From Pseudomonadota bacterium (GTDB lineage: Bacteria; Pseudomonadota; Alphaproteobacteria; Rhizobiales; Rhizobiaceae), in the NCBI GenBank assembly GCA_023433855.1, contig JAEYTV010000230.1, forward strand, positions 1 through 5,608: a DNA stretch of 5,608 nucleotides, given 5' to 3'. The notes beneath the pieces were generated by a model. It worked only from the letters and a program-made list of their open reading frames with translations. It was not told the origin of the DNA and searched no databases. How positions within the stretch are numbered: position 1 is the first letter of the stretch; every line of letters begins with the position of its first letter. The translations under genes were made by a program, and so were the position numbers. Below are positions 1-5,502 of this stretch, piece after piece.

Positions 1-2
1 AC

Positions 3-707
3 TACATGCAGGACGACCCGGTATACCGCAAATATCACCACGGCTCGATGACCTTCGGCATGATCTACGCTTATTCGGAGCGGTTCATGCTGCCGCTTTC
101 CCACGACGAGGTGGTGCATGGAAAGGGTTCCCTGCTGGGCAAGATGCCGGGCGACCATTGGCAGAAACGAGCCAATCTGCGAGCCTATTTCGGGTTCATG
201 TGGGGCCATCCCGGCAAGAAGCTCCTTTTCATGGGAGGCGAAATCGCTCAGGGCACCGAATGGAACCATGACGGTTCGGTTCATTGGGATCTGCTGGACC
301 AGCCCGATCACGCAGGCATTCAGCGACTGGTCCGGGACCTCAACCTCCTCTATGCGCGGGAGCCGGCGCTGCAATACAGCGACCTTCACCCGGAAGGATT
401 CGAATGGGCGGTCGCGGATGACGCCGAAAATTCGATCTTCGGCATGCTGCGCTCCTCCAGGGACAGATCGTCCCGGATCCTGGTCATGTCCAACATGACG
501 CCTATTCCGCGAGAAGGCTACCGGATCGGCGTCCCGGCGGAAGGGCGGTGGGACGTGGTCCTGAATACGGATGCAGGCATCTATGGCGGAGCCAACCTTG
601 GCCAGACGGAGGCCTGGACCGAACCGCAACCGGCCCATGGCAGGCAGCACTCCCTGTCGCTCGTCCTGCCCCCGCTTGCAACCGTGTTCCTGCGATGGAG
701 CGGCTAG
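3..707 (+). CDS. glgB: 1,4-alpha-glucan branching enzyme, C-terminal part (5' end outside window)
   Basis: GlgB cuts alpha-1,4-glucan chains and rejoins them as alpha-1,6 branches during cytoplasmic glycogen synthesis. The reading frame is open from the first full codon (Tyr at 3-5), so the gene begins upstream. The piece starts in the stretch DYMQ-D-P-x-x-RKYHH typical of GlgB. It contains the conserved [14 protein letters not shown] block (about residues 30-43 of the piece), whose His-Asp pair is region IV of the GH13 alpha-amylase family. The end of the (beta/alpha)8 barrel follows ([15 protein letters not shown]), then the C-terminal all-beta domain ending [12 protein letters not shown]. 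About 200 residues follow the region IV Asp, which matches my memory of E. coli GlgB, so the C-terminus looks intact. GH13 regions I-III and the nucleophile lie outside the window. No further glg gene follows; the next gene is convergent, so glgB ends its transcription unit. Confidence 0.97.
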   Translation, partial: YMQDDPVYRKYHHGSMTFGMIYAYSERFMLPLSHDEVVHGKGSLLGKMPGDHWQKRANLRAYFGFMWGHPGKKLLFMGGEIAQGTEWNHDGSVHWDLLDQPDHAGIQRLVRDLNLLYAREPALQYSDLHPEGFEWAVADDAENSIFGMLRSSRDRSSRILVMSNMTPIPREGYRIGVPAEGRWDVVLNTDAGIYGGANLGQTEAWTEPQPAHGRQHSLSLVLPPLATVFLRWSG

Positions 708-711
708 ACCG

Positions 712-831
712 GTCAGGGTCCGGGAGAGGGACGCTGCCACTCCGCGGAAGCCTCGGACGGGCCCTGCTGTCATCAGGCATGCAGCGTGCTGGGGACGCAG
801 CATACGCAGCCTGTGCGCCCCGGTCCCTGAC
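712..831. repeat. Long-range inverted repeat around a hairpin in the glgB/ycaQ convergent gap
   Basis: The arm at 712-724 (GTCAGGGTCCGGG) and the arm at 819-831 (CCCGGTCCCTGAC) are reverse complements except for one central T-T mismatch, so 12 of 13 positions pair. The 94 nt between them hold an inner stem: 784-791 (GCGTGCTG) pairs with 798-807 (CAGCATACGC), with a two-base bulge and a 6-nt loop, and 781-782 can extend it with 809-810. The element fills nearly the whole gap between two convergent stop codons. It could be a bidirectional RNA structure protecting or ending both transcripts, or a copy of a dispersed intergenic palindromic repeat of the kind known in rhizobia (RIME/ABC type). Neither arm is followed by a T-run, so it is not a classical intrinsic terminator. 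The pairing is read directly; the role is unknown. Confidence 0.5.
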
Positions 832-844
832 AATGCCGGAGTGA

Positions 845-2038
845 TCAGGTTTCGCGCCAGCCCGCTCCGTAGGTGATCGTCTCGACGCCAACAAAACGGC
901 CCACACGCAGAAGTTCGGCCTCCAGCTTCTCCAGCCTCCCCGCCGAAGCGCGCACACCTTTCTCCAGCCACAGCTTCTTCACATCGAGCGTACCGGCCTT
1001 GCGGTCCGCCTTCATGTCGATACGGCCGATCATCCGATCGCCTTCGAGAAGCGGGAATACGTAGTAACCGTACTGCCGTTTCGGCTCGGGAACGAAAACC
1101 TCGATCCGATAGAAGAAGTTGAAAAGGCGCTCTGCCCGGTCCCGGTTGCGCAGCAGCGGGTCGAACGGACTGAGGATACGCACCCGAGCGGGCGGTTCCG
1201 GAACATCCCCGGAGCTCTGCAGAAAGCCTGCAAGCACGAAGGATGCGCGGGGCTTGCTGCCATCCGCCGCCTCGATCAGCACCTCTGAAAGTTCATCGCG
1301 ATGGGCGGCCACCCAATCCTTCGCCTCCTGTGGCGTTACCAGGTCCCAGAATGCGGCTATCTCTCCGGATGTCGCGAAGCCGAGGCGTCGCAAGGCGCTG
1401 CGGCAAGCCCAATCCACAAAATCATCATGGCTCACCTCCGGCTGAAAATGATGAGGCGGTATGACGCGTTCGGTGAGATCGTAGATCTTCTGGAAATTGA
1501 TCCTGCCGGCAATCGCCAGCTTTCCGACATGCCAGTAGTATTCGAGCGCGGTCTTGTTGGGGTGCCAGTTCCACCAGCCTCCGGACCTGTGGTTCTCCAC
1601 CTTCATGTCGCGGGACATGATCGGGCCGTTTTCAACGATATAACGGAATGTTTCCTCGAATGCGGAATCGAAGGTATCGCCGTGCCACTTCCTCCAACGC
1701 TCGGCGATGAGAGGCTCGCGGCGGCGGAAGCGGTGCTTCCAATAGCGAAAAAGCCGAGCCGGAATGATCGAAGCGTCGTGCGTCCAATGTTCGAAAAGCT
1801 CCCGATCCTTTTCCAGTAGCGTCGTCAGATGTTGACGCCGATAGGTCTGGTTGCGAGAAAAGAGGATCATGTGGTGGGCTCGTTCCGCCGTCGCGATGCT
1901 GTCCACCTGGACGAATCCAAGATCATCGACAAGCTTGAGGAGCCCTGCCTTGGTAAGCGAGCGACCCGGCGATGCGGAGAGCTGCTGCCGTTCGAGGAAG
2001 ATCCTGCGAGCCTGGTCGTTCGGAATGAGAATCGCCAT
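845..2038 (-). CDS. YcaQ/AlkX-type winged-helix DNA glycosylase (HTH_42 family)
   Basis: This 397-residue protein belongs to the winged-helix HTH_42 (former DUF1006) family that includes E. coli YcaQ, a DNA glycosylase that unhooks interstrand crosslinks and removes alkylated bases. Family hallmarks are visible from the chosen start: the opening IPNDQARRIFLERQQL (5-20); GFVQVDSI (41-48) with the Q44-V45-D46 triplet matching the catalytic Q-aliphatic-D motif of the YcaQ/AlkX branch; EHWTHDASIIP (83-93); LSPFDPLLRNRDRAERLF (289-306); and YGYYVFPLLEGDRMIGRIDMKADR (323-346). The ATG at 2038 is preferred because homologues begin close to this point; a TTG at 2074 would add 12 residues, and neither start has a clear Shine-Dalgarno. 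The gene is divergent from bioM and convergent with glgB, so it is probably monocistronic. Family placement is firm; the substrate is inferred from characterised relatives. Confidence 0.92.
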   Translation of the reverse strand: MAILIPNDQARRIFLERQQLSASPGRSLTKAGLLKLVDDLGFVQVDSIATAERAHHMILFSRNQTYRRQHLTTLLEKDRELFEHWTHDASIIPARLFRYWKHRFRRREPLIAERWRKWHGDTFDSAFEETFRYIVENGPIMSRDMKVENHRSGGWWNWHPNKTALEYYWHVGKLAIAGRINFQKIYDLTERVIPPHHFQPEVSHDDFVDWACRSALRRLGFATSGEIAAFWDLVTPQEAKDWVAAHRDELSEVLIEAADGSKPRASFVLAGFLQSSGDVPEPPARVRILSPFDPLLRNRDRAERLFNFFYRIEVFVPEPKRQYGYYVFPLLEGDRMIGRIDMKADRKAGTLDVKKLWLEKGVRASAGRLEKLEAELLRVGRFVGVETITYGAGWRET

Positions 2039-2054
2039 GGGCCGGAGACTAGAA

Positions 2055-2064
2055 TGTCGCGACA
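2055..2064. promoter_or_regulatory. 10-bp perfect palindrome upstream of the glycosylase gene
   Basis: TGTCGCGACA is self-complementary over all ten bases and lies 16 bp upstream of the leftward ATG at 2038. It is also about 84 bp upstream of the preferred bioM start, in the shared divergent promoter region. The position suits an operator for the glycosylase gene. I do not recognise it as a named regulator's box, and in GC-rich DNA a palindrome of this length can occur by chance. Confidence 0.25.
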
Positions 2065-2115
2065 AGGGATGCAATGTTCATGTTTAGTTCCACATTCCCC
2101 TCCCCCCTCTTCCGG

Positions 2116-2123
2116 TCTATAGA
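2116..2123. promoter_or_regulatory. TCTATAGA palindrome ahead of bioM: possible -10 element or degenerate BioR site
   Basis: TCTATAGA is an 8-bp perfect palindrome in an otherwise C/T-rich leader. Its TATAGA half could serve as a -10 hexamer, giving a transcript start near 2130 and a very short leader before the TTG at 2148. It also shares the TCTATA core with the alphaproteobacterial BioR operator (TTATCTATAA type), but only 6 of 10 positions agree. No good -35 box lies 16-18 bp upstream. This is weak evidence for bioMNY control. Confidence 0.25.
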
Positions 2124-2133
2124 GCGTTGAACA

Positions 2134-2139
2134 GCGGGG
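2134..2139 (+). promoter_or_regulatory. Possible ribosome binding site selecting the bioM start
   Basis: GCGGGG ends 8 nt before the TTG at 2148. The longer alternative, TTG at 2127, has only AGAG two bases upstream, too close to act as a Shine-Dalgarno. This favours the shorter BioM, although the match to the anti-SD is only moderate. Confidence 0.35.
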
Positions 2140-2147
2140 TACCGGCT

Positions 2148-2825
2148 TTGGATATTCGTTTCGAGGCAGCAGAGGCGCGTCTGGATGGACGCATCGTTCT
2201 CCATCCATTGACCTTGTCGCTTGCGCAGCACCGCATCGGCATCATCGGTCTGAACGGATCGGGCAAGACGACGTTCGCGCGGATGATCAACGGTCTCGTG
2301 ACACCTGCTGCGGGCCGCGTAACCGTCAACGGCTTCGACACCGTCGCTGAGGGGGATAAAGCGCGCGGCGTGGCCGGCTTCATCTTCCAGAATCCTCAGA
2401 ACCAGATCATCCTGCCGATGCTCCGCGACGACATTGCACTCGGGCTCAAGCGGCAAAAGCTGACGAGGCAGGAATCCGATGCGGCCGTGGCGAAGATCCT
2501 TTTGCGGTTCGGCATCGCACACCTCGCCGACCGCAGAGCCCATGAACTCTCCGGCGGAGAACTGCAACTTGCGGCGCTGGCCTCCGTCCTGGTGACCCAA
2601 CCGGATATCCTCATCATGGACGAACCCACAAACCAACTCGACCTGAAGAACCGGTGGGTGGTGGAGAAGGCGATACGGGAGCTCGATGAGGATGTGATCG
2701 TGATCAGCCACGATCTGTCGCTGATCGCCGATTTCGACCGGGTGTTGCTGTTTCACGAGGGGCGACTTGCTGCCGATGGACGGCCAGGGGATGTCATCGC
2801 CCGCTACCTGGAGATCGCCTCGTGA
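2148..2825 (+). CDS. bioM: Biotin ECF transporter ATPase BioM
   Basis: This is the cytoplasmic ATP-binding subunit of the BioMNY biotin importer; it hydrolyses ATP and drives uptake through BioN and the S component BioY. The 225-residue sequence holds a full ABC ATPase: Walker A GLNGSGKTT (34-42), Q-loop in FIFQNPQNQ (78-86, a pattern typical of ECF-type ATPases), signature LSGGELQ (134-140), Walker B ILIMDEP (154-160), D-loop QLDLKN and switch histidine H188 in ISHD. No ATG precedes the conserved domain. TTG at 2148 is chosen because GCGGGG lies 8 nt upstream; TTG at 2127 would add seven residues. The stop overlaps the bioN start by 4 nt. A single ATPase gene beside bioN and bioY suggests it works as a homodimer. 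The symbol rests on the bioN-bioY context plus BioM-like length and sequence; alone it could be any EcfA/CbiO-type ATPase. Confidence 0.93.
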   Translation: MDIRFEAAEARLDGRIVLHPLTLSLAQHRIGIIGLNGSGKTTFARMINGLVTPAAGRVTVNGFDTVAEGDKARGVAGFIFQNPQNQIILPMLRDDIALGLKRQKLTRQESDAAVAKILLRFGIAHLADRRAHELSGGELQLAALASVLVTQPDILIMDEPTNQLDLKNRWVVEKAIRELDEDVIVISHDLSLIADFDRVLLFHEGRLAADGRPGDVIARYLEIAS

Positions 2826-3427
2826 AGACGCTTTACGTGGGAGGCGATTCCCTGCTGCACAGGCTGCCGCCGCGCCTCAAGATCCTGGGGCTCACAGCGG
2901 CCAGCATCACGCTCTTCTTTCTCCACACGTTCCTTCCCCTTTCGCTCGCCCTGCTTGTCAGCGTCCTCATCTACGCTTCACTCCGTCTTGAGTGGCGGAA
3001 TTCGCTTGCACGCCTGCGGCCGATCTTTCTCACGATCGCAATGGTTGCCTTCTTCATGCTCCTGGTCGGGACCCCGCAGGAAGCATTGGCCGTCCTCCTG
3101 CGGCTAACGAGCCTGATGCTGCTCGCCGCGGCGGTGACTGCGACGACAGGGATAGGTGACTTCATCGAGGTGATAAGCGCCACGGCAGCGCCCCTGGAAA
3201 GGTTCGGGATCATGAGGGCGTCGGATATCGGCCTTGCAGTCGGGCTGGTCATGCGGTTCGTCCCGGAGGTGATCGGGCGGTACCGCGCCATTGCCCAGGC
3301 ACATCATGCACGCGGGCTGAAGCCTCGCCCCCTGACGCTCGCCATTCCGCTTATCATCCTTACGCTCAAGAATGCCGACGAAATTGCGGCTGCCATTGAC
3401 GCAAGGGGTGTCCGAACGCCAAGATGA
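2822..3427 (+). CDS. bioN: Biotin ECF transporter transmembrane coupling protein BioN (EcfT family)
   Basis: BioN is the inner-membrane T component that links the BioM ATPase to the biotin-binding BioY. The 201 residues match the EcfT/CbiQ family: an N-terminal SLLHRLPPRLKIL segment, several hydrophobic spans (roughly 20-54, 66-84, 88-109), then the amphipathic coupling region with the two Ala-Arg-Gly motifs that contact the ATPases, at 163-165 (AHHARGL) and 194-196 (AIDARGV). Translation starts at GTG 2822, overlapping the bioM stop as GTGA. GGAG at 2810-2813 sits 8 nt upstream, so initiation is probably coupled to bioM termination. The protein is shorter than many EcfT proteins (often about 260 residues), consistent with BioN-type members. 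There is a 28-nt gap to bioY. Naming as BioN rather than a generic EcfT rests on the adjacent bioY. Confidence 0.95.
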   Translation: MKTLYVGGDSLLHRLPPRLKILGLTAASITLFFLHTFLPLSLALLVSVLIYASLRLEWRNSLARLRPIFLTIAMVAFFMLLVGTPQEALAVLLRLTSLMLLAAAVTATTGIGDFIEVISATAAPLERFGIMRASDIGLAVGLVMRFVPEVIGRYRAIAQAHHARGLKPRPLTLAIPLIILTLKNADEIAAAIDARGVRTPR

Positions 3428-3441
3428 CTTACCACATGATC

Positions 3442-3446
3442 GAGGA
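3442..3446 (+). promoter_or_regulatory. Ribosome binding site deciding the bioY start
   Basis: GAGGA is followed by a 9-nt spacer and the ATG at 3456. The frame stays open further upstream to an ATG at 3372 inside bioN, but that longer form would add 28 polar residues before the first membrane helix of BioY. The Shine-Dalgarno supports 3456. Confidence 0.7.
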
Positions 3447-3455
3447 TTTCACCCT

Positions 3456-4019
3456 ATGGCCACACGGGATCTGGTACTTGCGGCGCTGTTCGCCGCCATC
3501 ATCGTTGCGCTCGGACTGGTGCCGCCAATCACACTCGGCTTCATCCCGGTGCCGATTACCGCCCAGTCCCTCGGAGTGATGCTCGCCGGTGTTGTCTTGG
3601 GCGCGAAACGAGGGGCAGGAGCAGTGCTGCTCGTGCTCCTGCTGGCAGCGATCGGCCTGCCCGTGCTTTCGGGCGGCCGGGGCGGCCTTGCCGTCTTCGC
3701 CGCCCCCACGACGGGATATCTGATCGGCTGGGTCTTCGCAGCCCTCACGACCGGCTTTCTTGCACAGAGGCTGGTCAGTGCGGATCAGACCGGGCTCGTT
3801 CAGGGGGTCAACTTCTTTCTTGCCGCCCTGATCGGTGGAGTTGTCGTGCTCTACGCCTTTGGGGTCACCTATCTAGCGGTGATCACAGGAATGGGCTTCT
3901 CCAACGCCTTTGTCGGATCACTCGCCTTCATTCCGGGCGATTGCCTGAAAGCTCTTATCGCAGCGCTTGCCGGCCGCGCTGTGATGGCCGGGTACCCGCT
4001 TCTTCCGCGTCGGACCTGA
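3456..4019 (+). CDS. bioY: Biotin transporter substrate-binding S component BioY
   Basis: BioY is the integral membrane protein that captures biotin with high affinity and, with BioM and BioN, forms the complete importer. The 187-residue product is almost wholly hydrophobic with about six membrane segments. It carries BioY-family blocks: VPPITLGFIPVPITAQSLG (22-40), GLPVLSGGRGGLAVFAAPTTGYLIG (67-91) with its Gly-rich turn, and AFIPGDCLKA (157-166) near the end. The start at 3456 has GAGGA 9 nt upstream and places the first helix (LVLAALFAAIIVALG) directly after a short N-terminus. It is the last gene of bioMNY and its TGA directly touches the stop codon of the opposing thioesterase gene. With no biotin synthesis genes nearby, the operon most simply serves scavenging of external biotin. 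Confidence 0.96.
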   Translation: MATRDLVLAALFAAIIVALGLVPPITLGFIPVPITAQSLGVMLAGVVLGAKRGAGAVLLVLLLAAIGLPVLSGGRGGLAVFAAPTTGYLIGWVFAALTTGFLAQRLVSADQTGLVQGVNFFLAALIGGVVVLYAFGVTYLAVITGMGFSNAFVGSLAFIPGDCLKALIAALAGRAVMAGYPLLPRRT

Positions 4020-4421
4020 TCAATCCAGGAACTGATAGAACCAATCGCGCAGGTCCTCCGGAAGCGGGATCGGCACGCCTCTATCCGGGTCGTGCGCCGT
4101 CCATACGATTTCCGCTTCCGCCACGGGATGGTCCGCACGCATCATATGAACCATGAAACCGGCCGACTTCATCCCTATCTTGCTGACTCCCACGTGGGTA
4201 TGGACGACATCACCAGCTCTCAATGGCATGTGATAGATGCATGTAATCTTGGTGACCTTGAAGATCGGATCGTTCTTCTGCGGTTTGCGCCGCTGCCAGA
4301 ATTCCGTCAGCGCCTCCTCTGCGCGGACCACATAGGATGACCTGAACATCTCGCCATGCATGTCCACGTCTCGGTAGGGAACACGGAATTCGTGCGGTTT
4401 GATCGTGTCTCTTGCCACCAT
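4020..4421 (-). CDS. Acyl-CoA thioesterase, hotdog fold (4HBT family)
   Basis: This is a 133-residue single hotdog-domain protein, predicted to hydrolyse an acyl-CoA (or acyl-ACP) thioester in the cytoplasm. The N-terminal motif FRVPYRDVDMHGEMF (12-26) matches the 4-hydroxybenzoyl-CoA thioesterase/YbgC signature; D20 aligns with the catalytic Asp. It is followed by a typical helix (SSYVVRAEEALTEFW, 28-42) and beta strands including FKVTKITCIYHMPLRAGD and SAGFMVHMM. Two ATG starts are in frame. The one at 4421 is chosen because AGGGG lies just upstream and homologues begin near this point; the ATG at 4445 adds eight residues (MRRSLRGG) but has no Shine-Dalgarno. The gene is divergent from the deacetylase gene and ends back-to-back with bioY. 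The substrate cannot be told from sequence, and no neighbouring pathway points to one. Confidence 0.9.
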   Translation of the reverse strand: MVARDTIKPHEFRVPYRDVDMHGEMFRSSYVVRAEEALTEFWQRRKPQKNDPIFKVTKITCIYHMPLRAGDVVHTHVGVSKIGMKSAGFMVHMMRADHPVAEAEIVWTAHDPDRGVPIPLPEDLRDWFYQFLD

Positions 4422-4422
4422 G

Positions 4423-4430
4423 CCCCCCCT
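4423..4430 (-). promoter_or_regulatory. G-tract ribosome binding site of the thioesterase gene
   Basis: On the minus strand the sequence reads AGGGGGGGC followed by the ATG at 4421. The AGGGG part gives a plausible though closely spaced Shine-Dalgarno and decides between the 4421 and 4445 starts. The seven-G run is unusual for its length in this window. Confidence 0.45.
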
Positions 4431-4469
4431 GAGCGAACGTCTCATGTAAGACCATTATTCTTGGCGAAA

Positions 4470-4498
4470 CAAGCGTAGCGCCGGCGCGATGTCGCTTG
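4470..4498. repeat. Nested dyad in the thioesterase/deacetylase divergent region
   Basis: Outer arms CAAGCG (4470-4475) and CGCTTG (4493-4498) are exact reverse complements and enclose a 10-bp perfect palindrome, GCGCCGGCGC (4478-4487). It lies about 50 bp upstream of the leftward ATG at 4421 and about 70 bp upstream of the rightward ATG at 4567, where operators for divergent promoters would sit. TTGAAA (4496-4501) overlaps its right arm and could be a rightward -35 box, but no convincing -10 follows. No T-run suggests a terminator on either strand. Confidence 0.35.
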
Positions 4499-4520
4499 AA
4501 AAATGAAATCATCTGCGCCA

Positions 4521-4544
4521 TGTCCGGGGTTGTCCGCCCGGACA
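4521..4544 (+). promoter_or_regulatory. 8-bp hairpin with 10-bp-spaced direct repeats in the deacetylase leader
   Basis: TGTCCGGG (4521-4528) and CCCGGACA (4537-4544) are perfect reverse complements separated by an 8-nt loop. Inside, TGTCCG occurs twice in direct orientation exactly 10 bp apart (4521 and 4531), about one helical turn, with its inverse CGGACA at 4539. The element ends about 10 nt before the Shine-Dalgarno AGAGG (4554-4558) of the gene at 4567. It could be a protein operator or, if transcribed, a leader hairpin modulating initiation. No T-run follows, so termination is unlikely. Confidence 0.45.
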
Positions 4545-4566
4545 CTCACCTGAAGAGGCCGCTTCG

Positions 4567-5499
4567 ATGACCACGCGCCTTTACGAACATGACGTCTTCC
4601 TTGAACATCGCACTCCACAAGGCCATCCCGAGCGCGCCGACCGGCTGCGCTCCCTGGCCATCGCGTTGCAGCACCCCAACTTCGAGAAGCTCCACCGCAA
4701 GCAAGCGCCCCAAGCGAACGAGGAAAGCGTATTGCTTGCGCATCCGGAGGAACACCTGCGCGCGGTGATGCGAGAGATTCCCGAAGACGATCAGGTCCGG
4801 CAGCTCGAAGCCGACACCTATGTAAGTCCGAGGAGCCTGCAGGCGGCGCTGACGGCTATCGGCGGCGCGATGACTGCCGTGGACGAGGTTATGTCCGGCG
4901 AGATCGACAATGCCTTCGTCGCGGGCCGCCCGCCCGGCCACCACGCCGAACGAAACAAGGTGATGGGCTTCTGTCTGTTCAACACTGCCGCGATCGCGGC
5001 CCGGCACGCGCAGCGCAGACACGATGTCGAGCGTGTCGCCATCGTCGACTGGGACGTGCATCACGGTAACGGGACGCAGGACATCTTCTGGAACGATCCA
5101 TCCGTGCTGTTCTGCTCGACGCACCAGATGCCGCTATACCCCGGCACCGGCGCGCCGAACGAAACCGGCGTGAAGAACAACATCGTCAACGCGCCGCTGT
5201 CTCCGGACACGGGAAGCGAACACTTCCGTGACGCCTTCAAGAGCCGCGTCCTGCCGATGCTGGAGAACTTCCGCCCGGACTTCATTATCATTTCTGCCGG
5301 GTTCGACGCCCATCATCGTGACCCGCTGGCGCAGATCAACCTCGTCGGCGAGGACTTCGACTGGGCCACGGGCCGCCTGATGGAGGTCGCCGGCAGATAC
5401 GCGAACAACCGGATCGTCAGCCTGCTCGAGGGCGGCTATGATCTGGAAGGACTGGCCGAATCGGCCGGCATGCATATCTGCAGACTGATGAGGGGATAA
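4567..5499 (+). CDS. Histone deacetylase-family zinc amidohydrolase
   Basis: This is a 310-residue member of the arginase/deacetylase superfamily (HDAC, acetylpolyamine amidohydrolase, AcuC relatives), predicted to remove acetyl groups from an amine or lysine in the cytoplasm. The catalytic set is complete: RPPGHHA (121-127) with the His125-His126 pair, DWDVHHGNGTQ (161-171) supplying Zn ligands D163 and H165, SAGFDAHHRDPL (243-254) supplying D247, and EGGYD (288-292) with Tyr291 at the transition-state position. The N-terminal HPERADRL (20-27) is also typical. The length fits single-domain class II-like bacterial enzymes. The start is secure: AGAGG lies 8 nt upstream of the ATG. xseB follows after 3 bp, so the two are co-transcribed. 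Bacteria lack canonical histones, so the substrate is unknown; acetylpolyamines or acetylated proteins are the natural candidates. Confidence 0.95.
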   Translation: MTTRLYEHDVFLEHRTPQGHPERADRLRSLAIALQHPNFEKLHRKQAPQANEESVLLAHPEEHLRAVMREIPEDDQVRQLEADTYVSPRSLQAALTAIGGAMTAVDEVMSGEIDNAFVAGRPPGHHAERNKVMGFCLFNTAAIAARHAQRRHDVERVAIVDWDVHHGNGTQDIFWNDPSVLFCSTHQMPLYPGTGAPNETGVKNNIVNAPLSPDTGSEHFRDAFKSRVLPMLENFRPDFIIISAGFDAHHRDPLAQINLVGEDFDWATGRLMEVAGRYANNRIVSLLEGGYDLEGLAESAGMHICRLMRG

Positions 5500-5502
5500 C
5501 GA

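Noticed and set aside
784..807. Hairpin after glgB considered as an intrinsic terminator.
   Set aside because: No run of T follows on either strand, so it is described only as part of the inverted repeat.
842..847. A second TGATCA at the end of the glycosylase gene, resembling the shared-stop arrangement at 4017-4022.
   Set aside because: Only the minus-strand stop is real here; the plus-strand TGA ends no genuine gene because glgB already stops at 707.
502..957. Minus-strand open frame spanning the glgB end and the intergenic gap.
   Set aside because: It overlaps both the true glgB C-terminus and the glycosylase 3' end in other frames, and the protein is low-complexity Arg/Pro/Ser-rich.
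2095..2113. Pyrimidine-rich tract (C/T almost throughout) between the glycosylase gene and bioM, considered as a functional tract such as a triplex or Rho site.
   Set aside because: It is too short and lies in a promoter region; nothing else supports a special structure.
2049..2756. Long open frame on the minus strand opposite bioM (235 codons).
   Set aside because: It lies antisense to a gene with all ABC motifs intact, and its composition (rich in R, H, Q, D) is what a GC-rich antisense frame gives; no domain is recognisable.
3372..3455. Upstream-extended BioY start at 3372 overlapping bioN.
   Set aside because: It would add a polar 28-residue leader unlike BioY proteins; the ATG at 3456 has a proper Shine-Dalgarno and fits the family N-terminus.
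4546..5124. Open frame of 192 codons on the minus strand opposite the deacetylase gene.
   Set aside because: It mirrors the codon bias of the real gene and shows no family motif; the plus-strand frame has a complete catalytic set and a good ribosome binding site.
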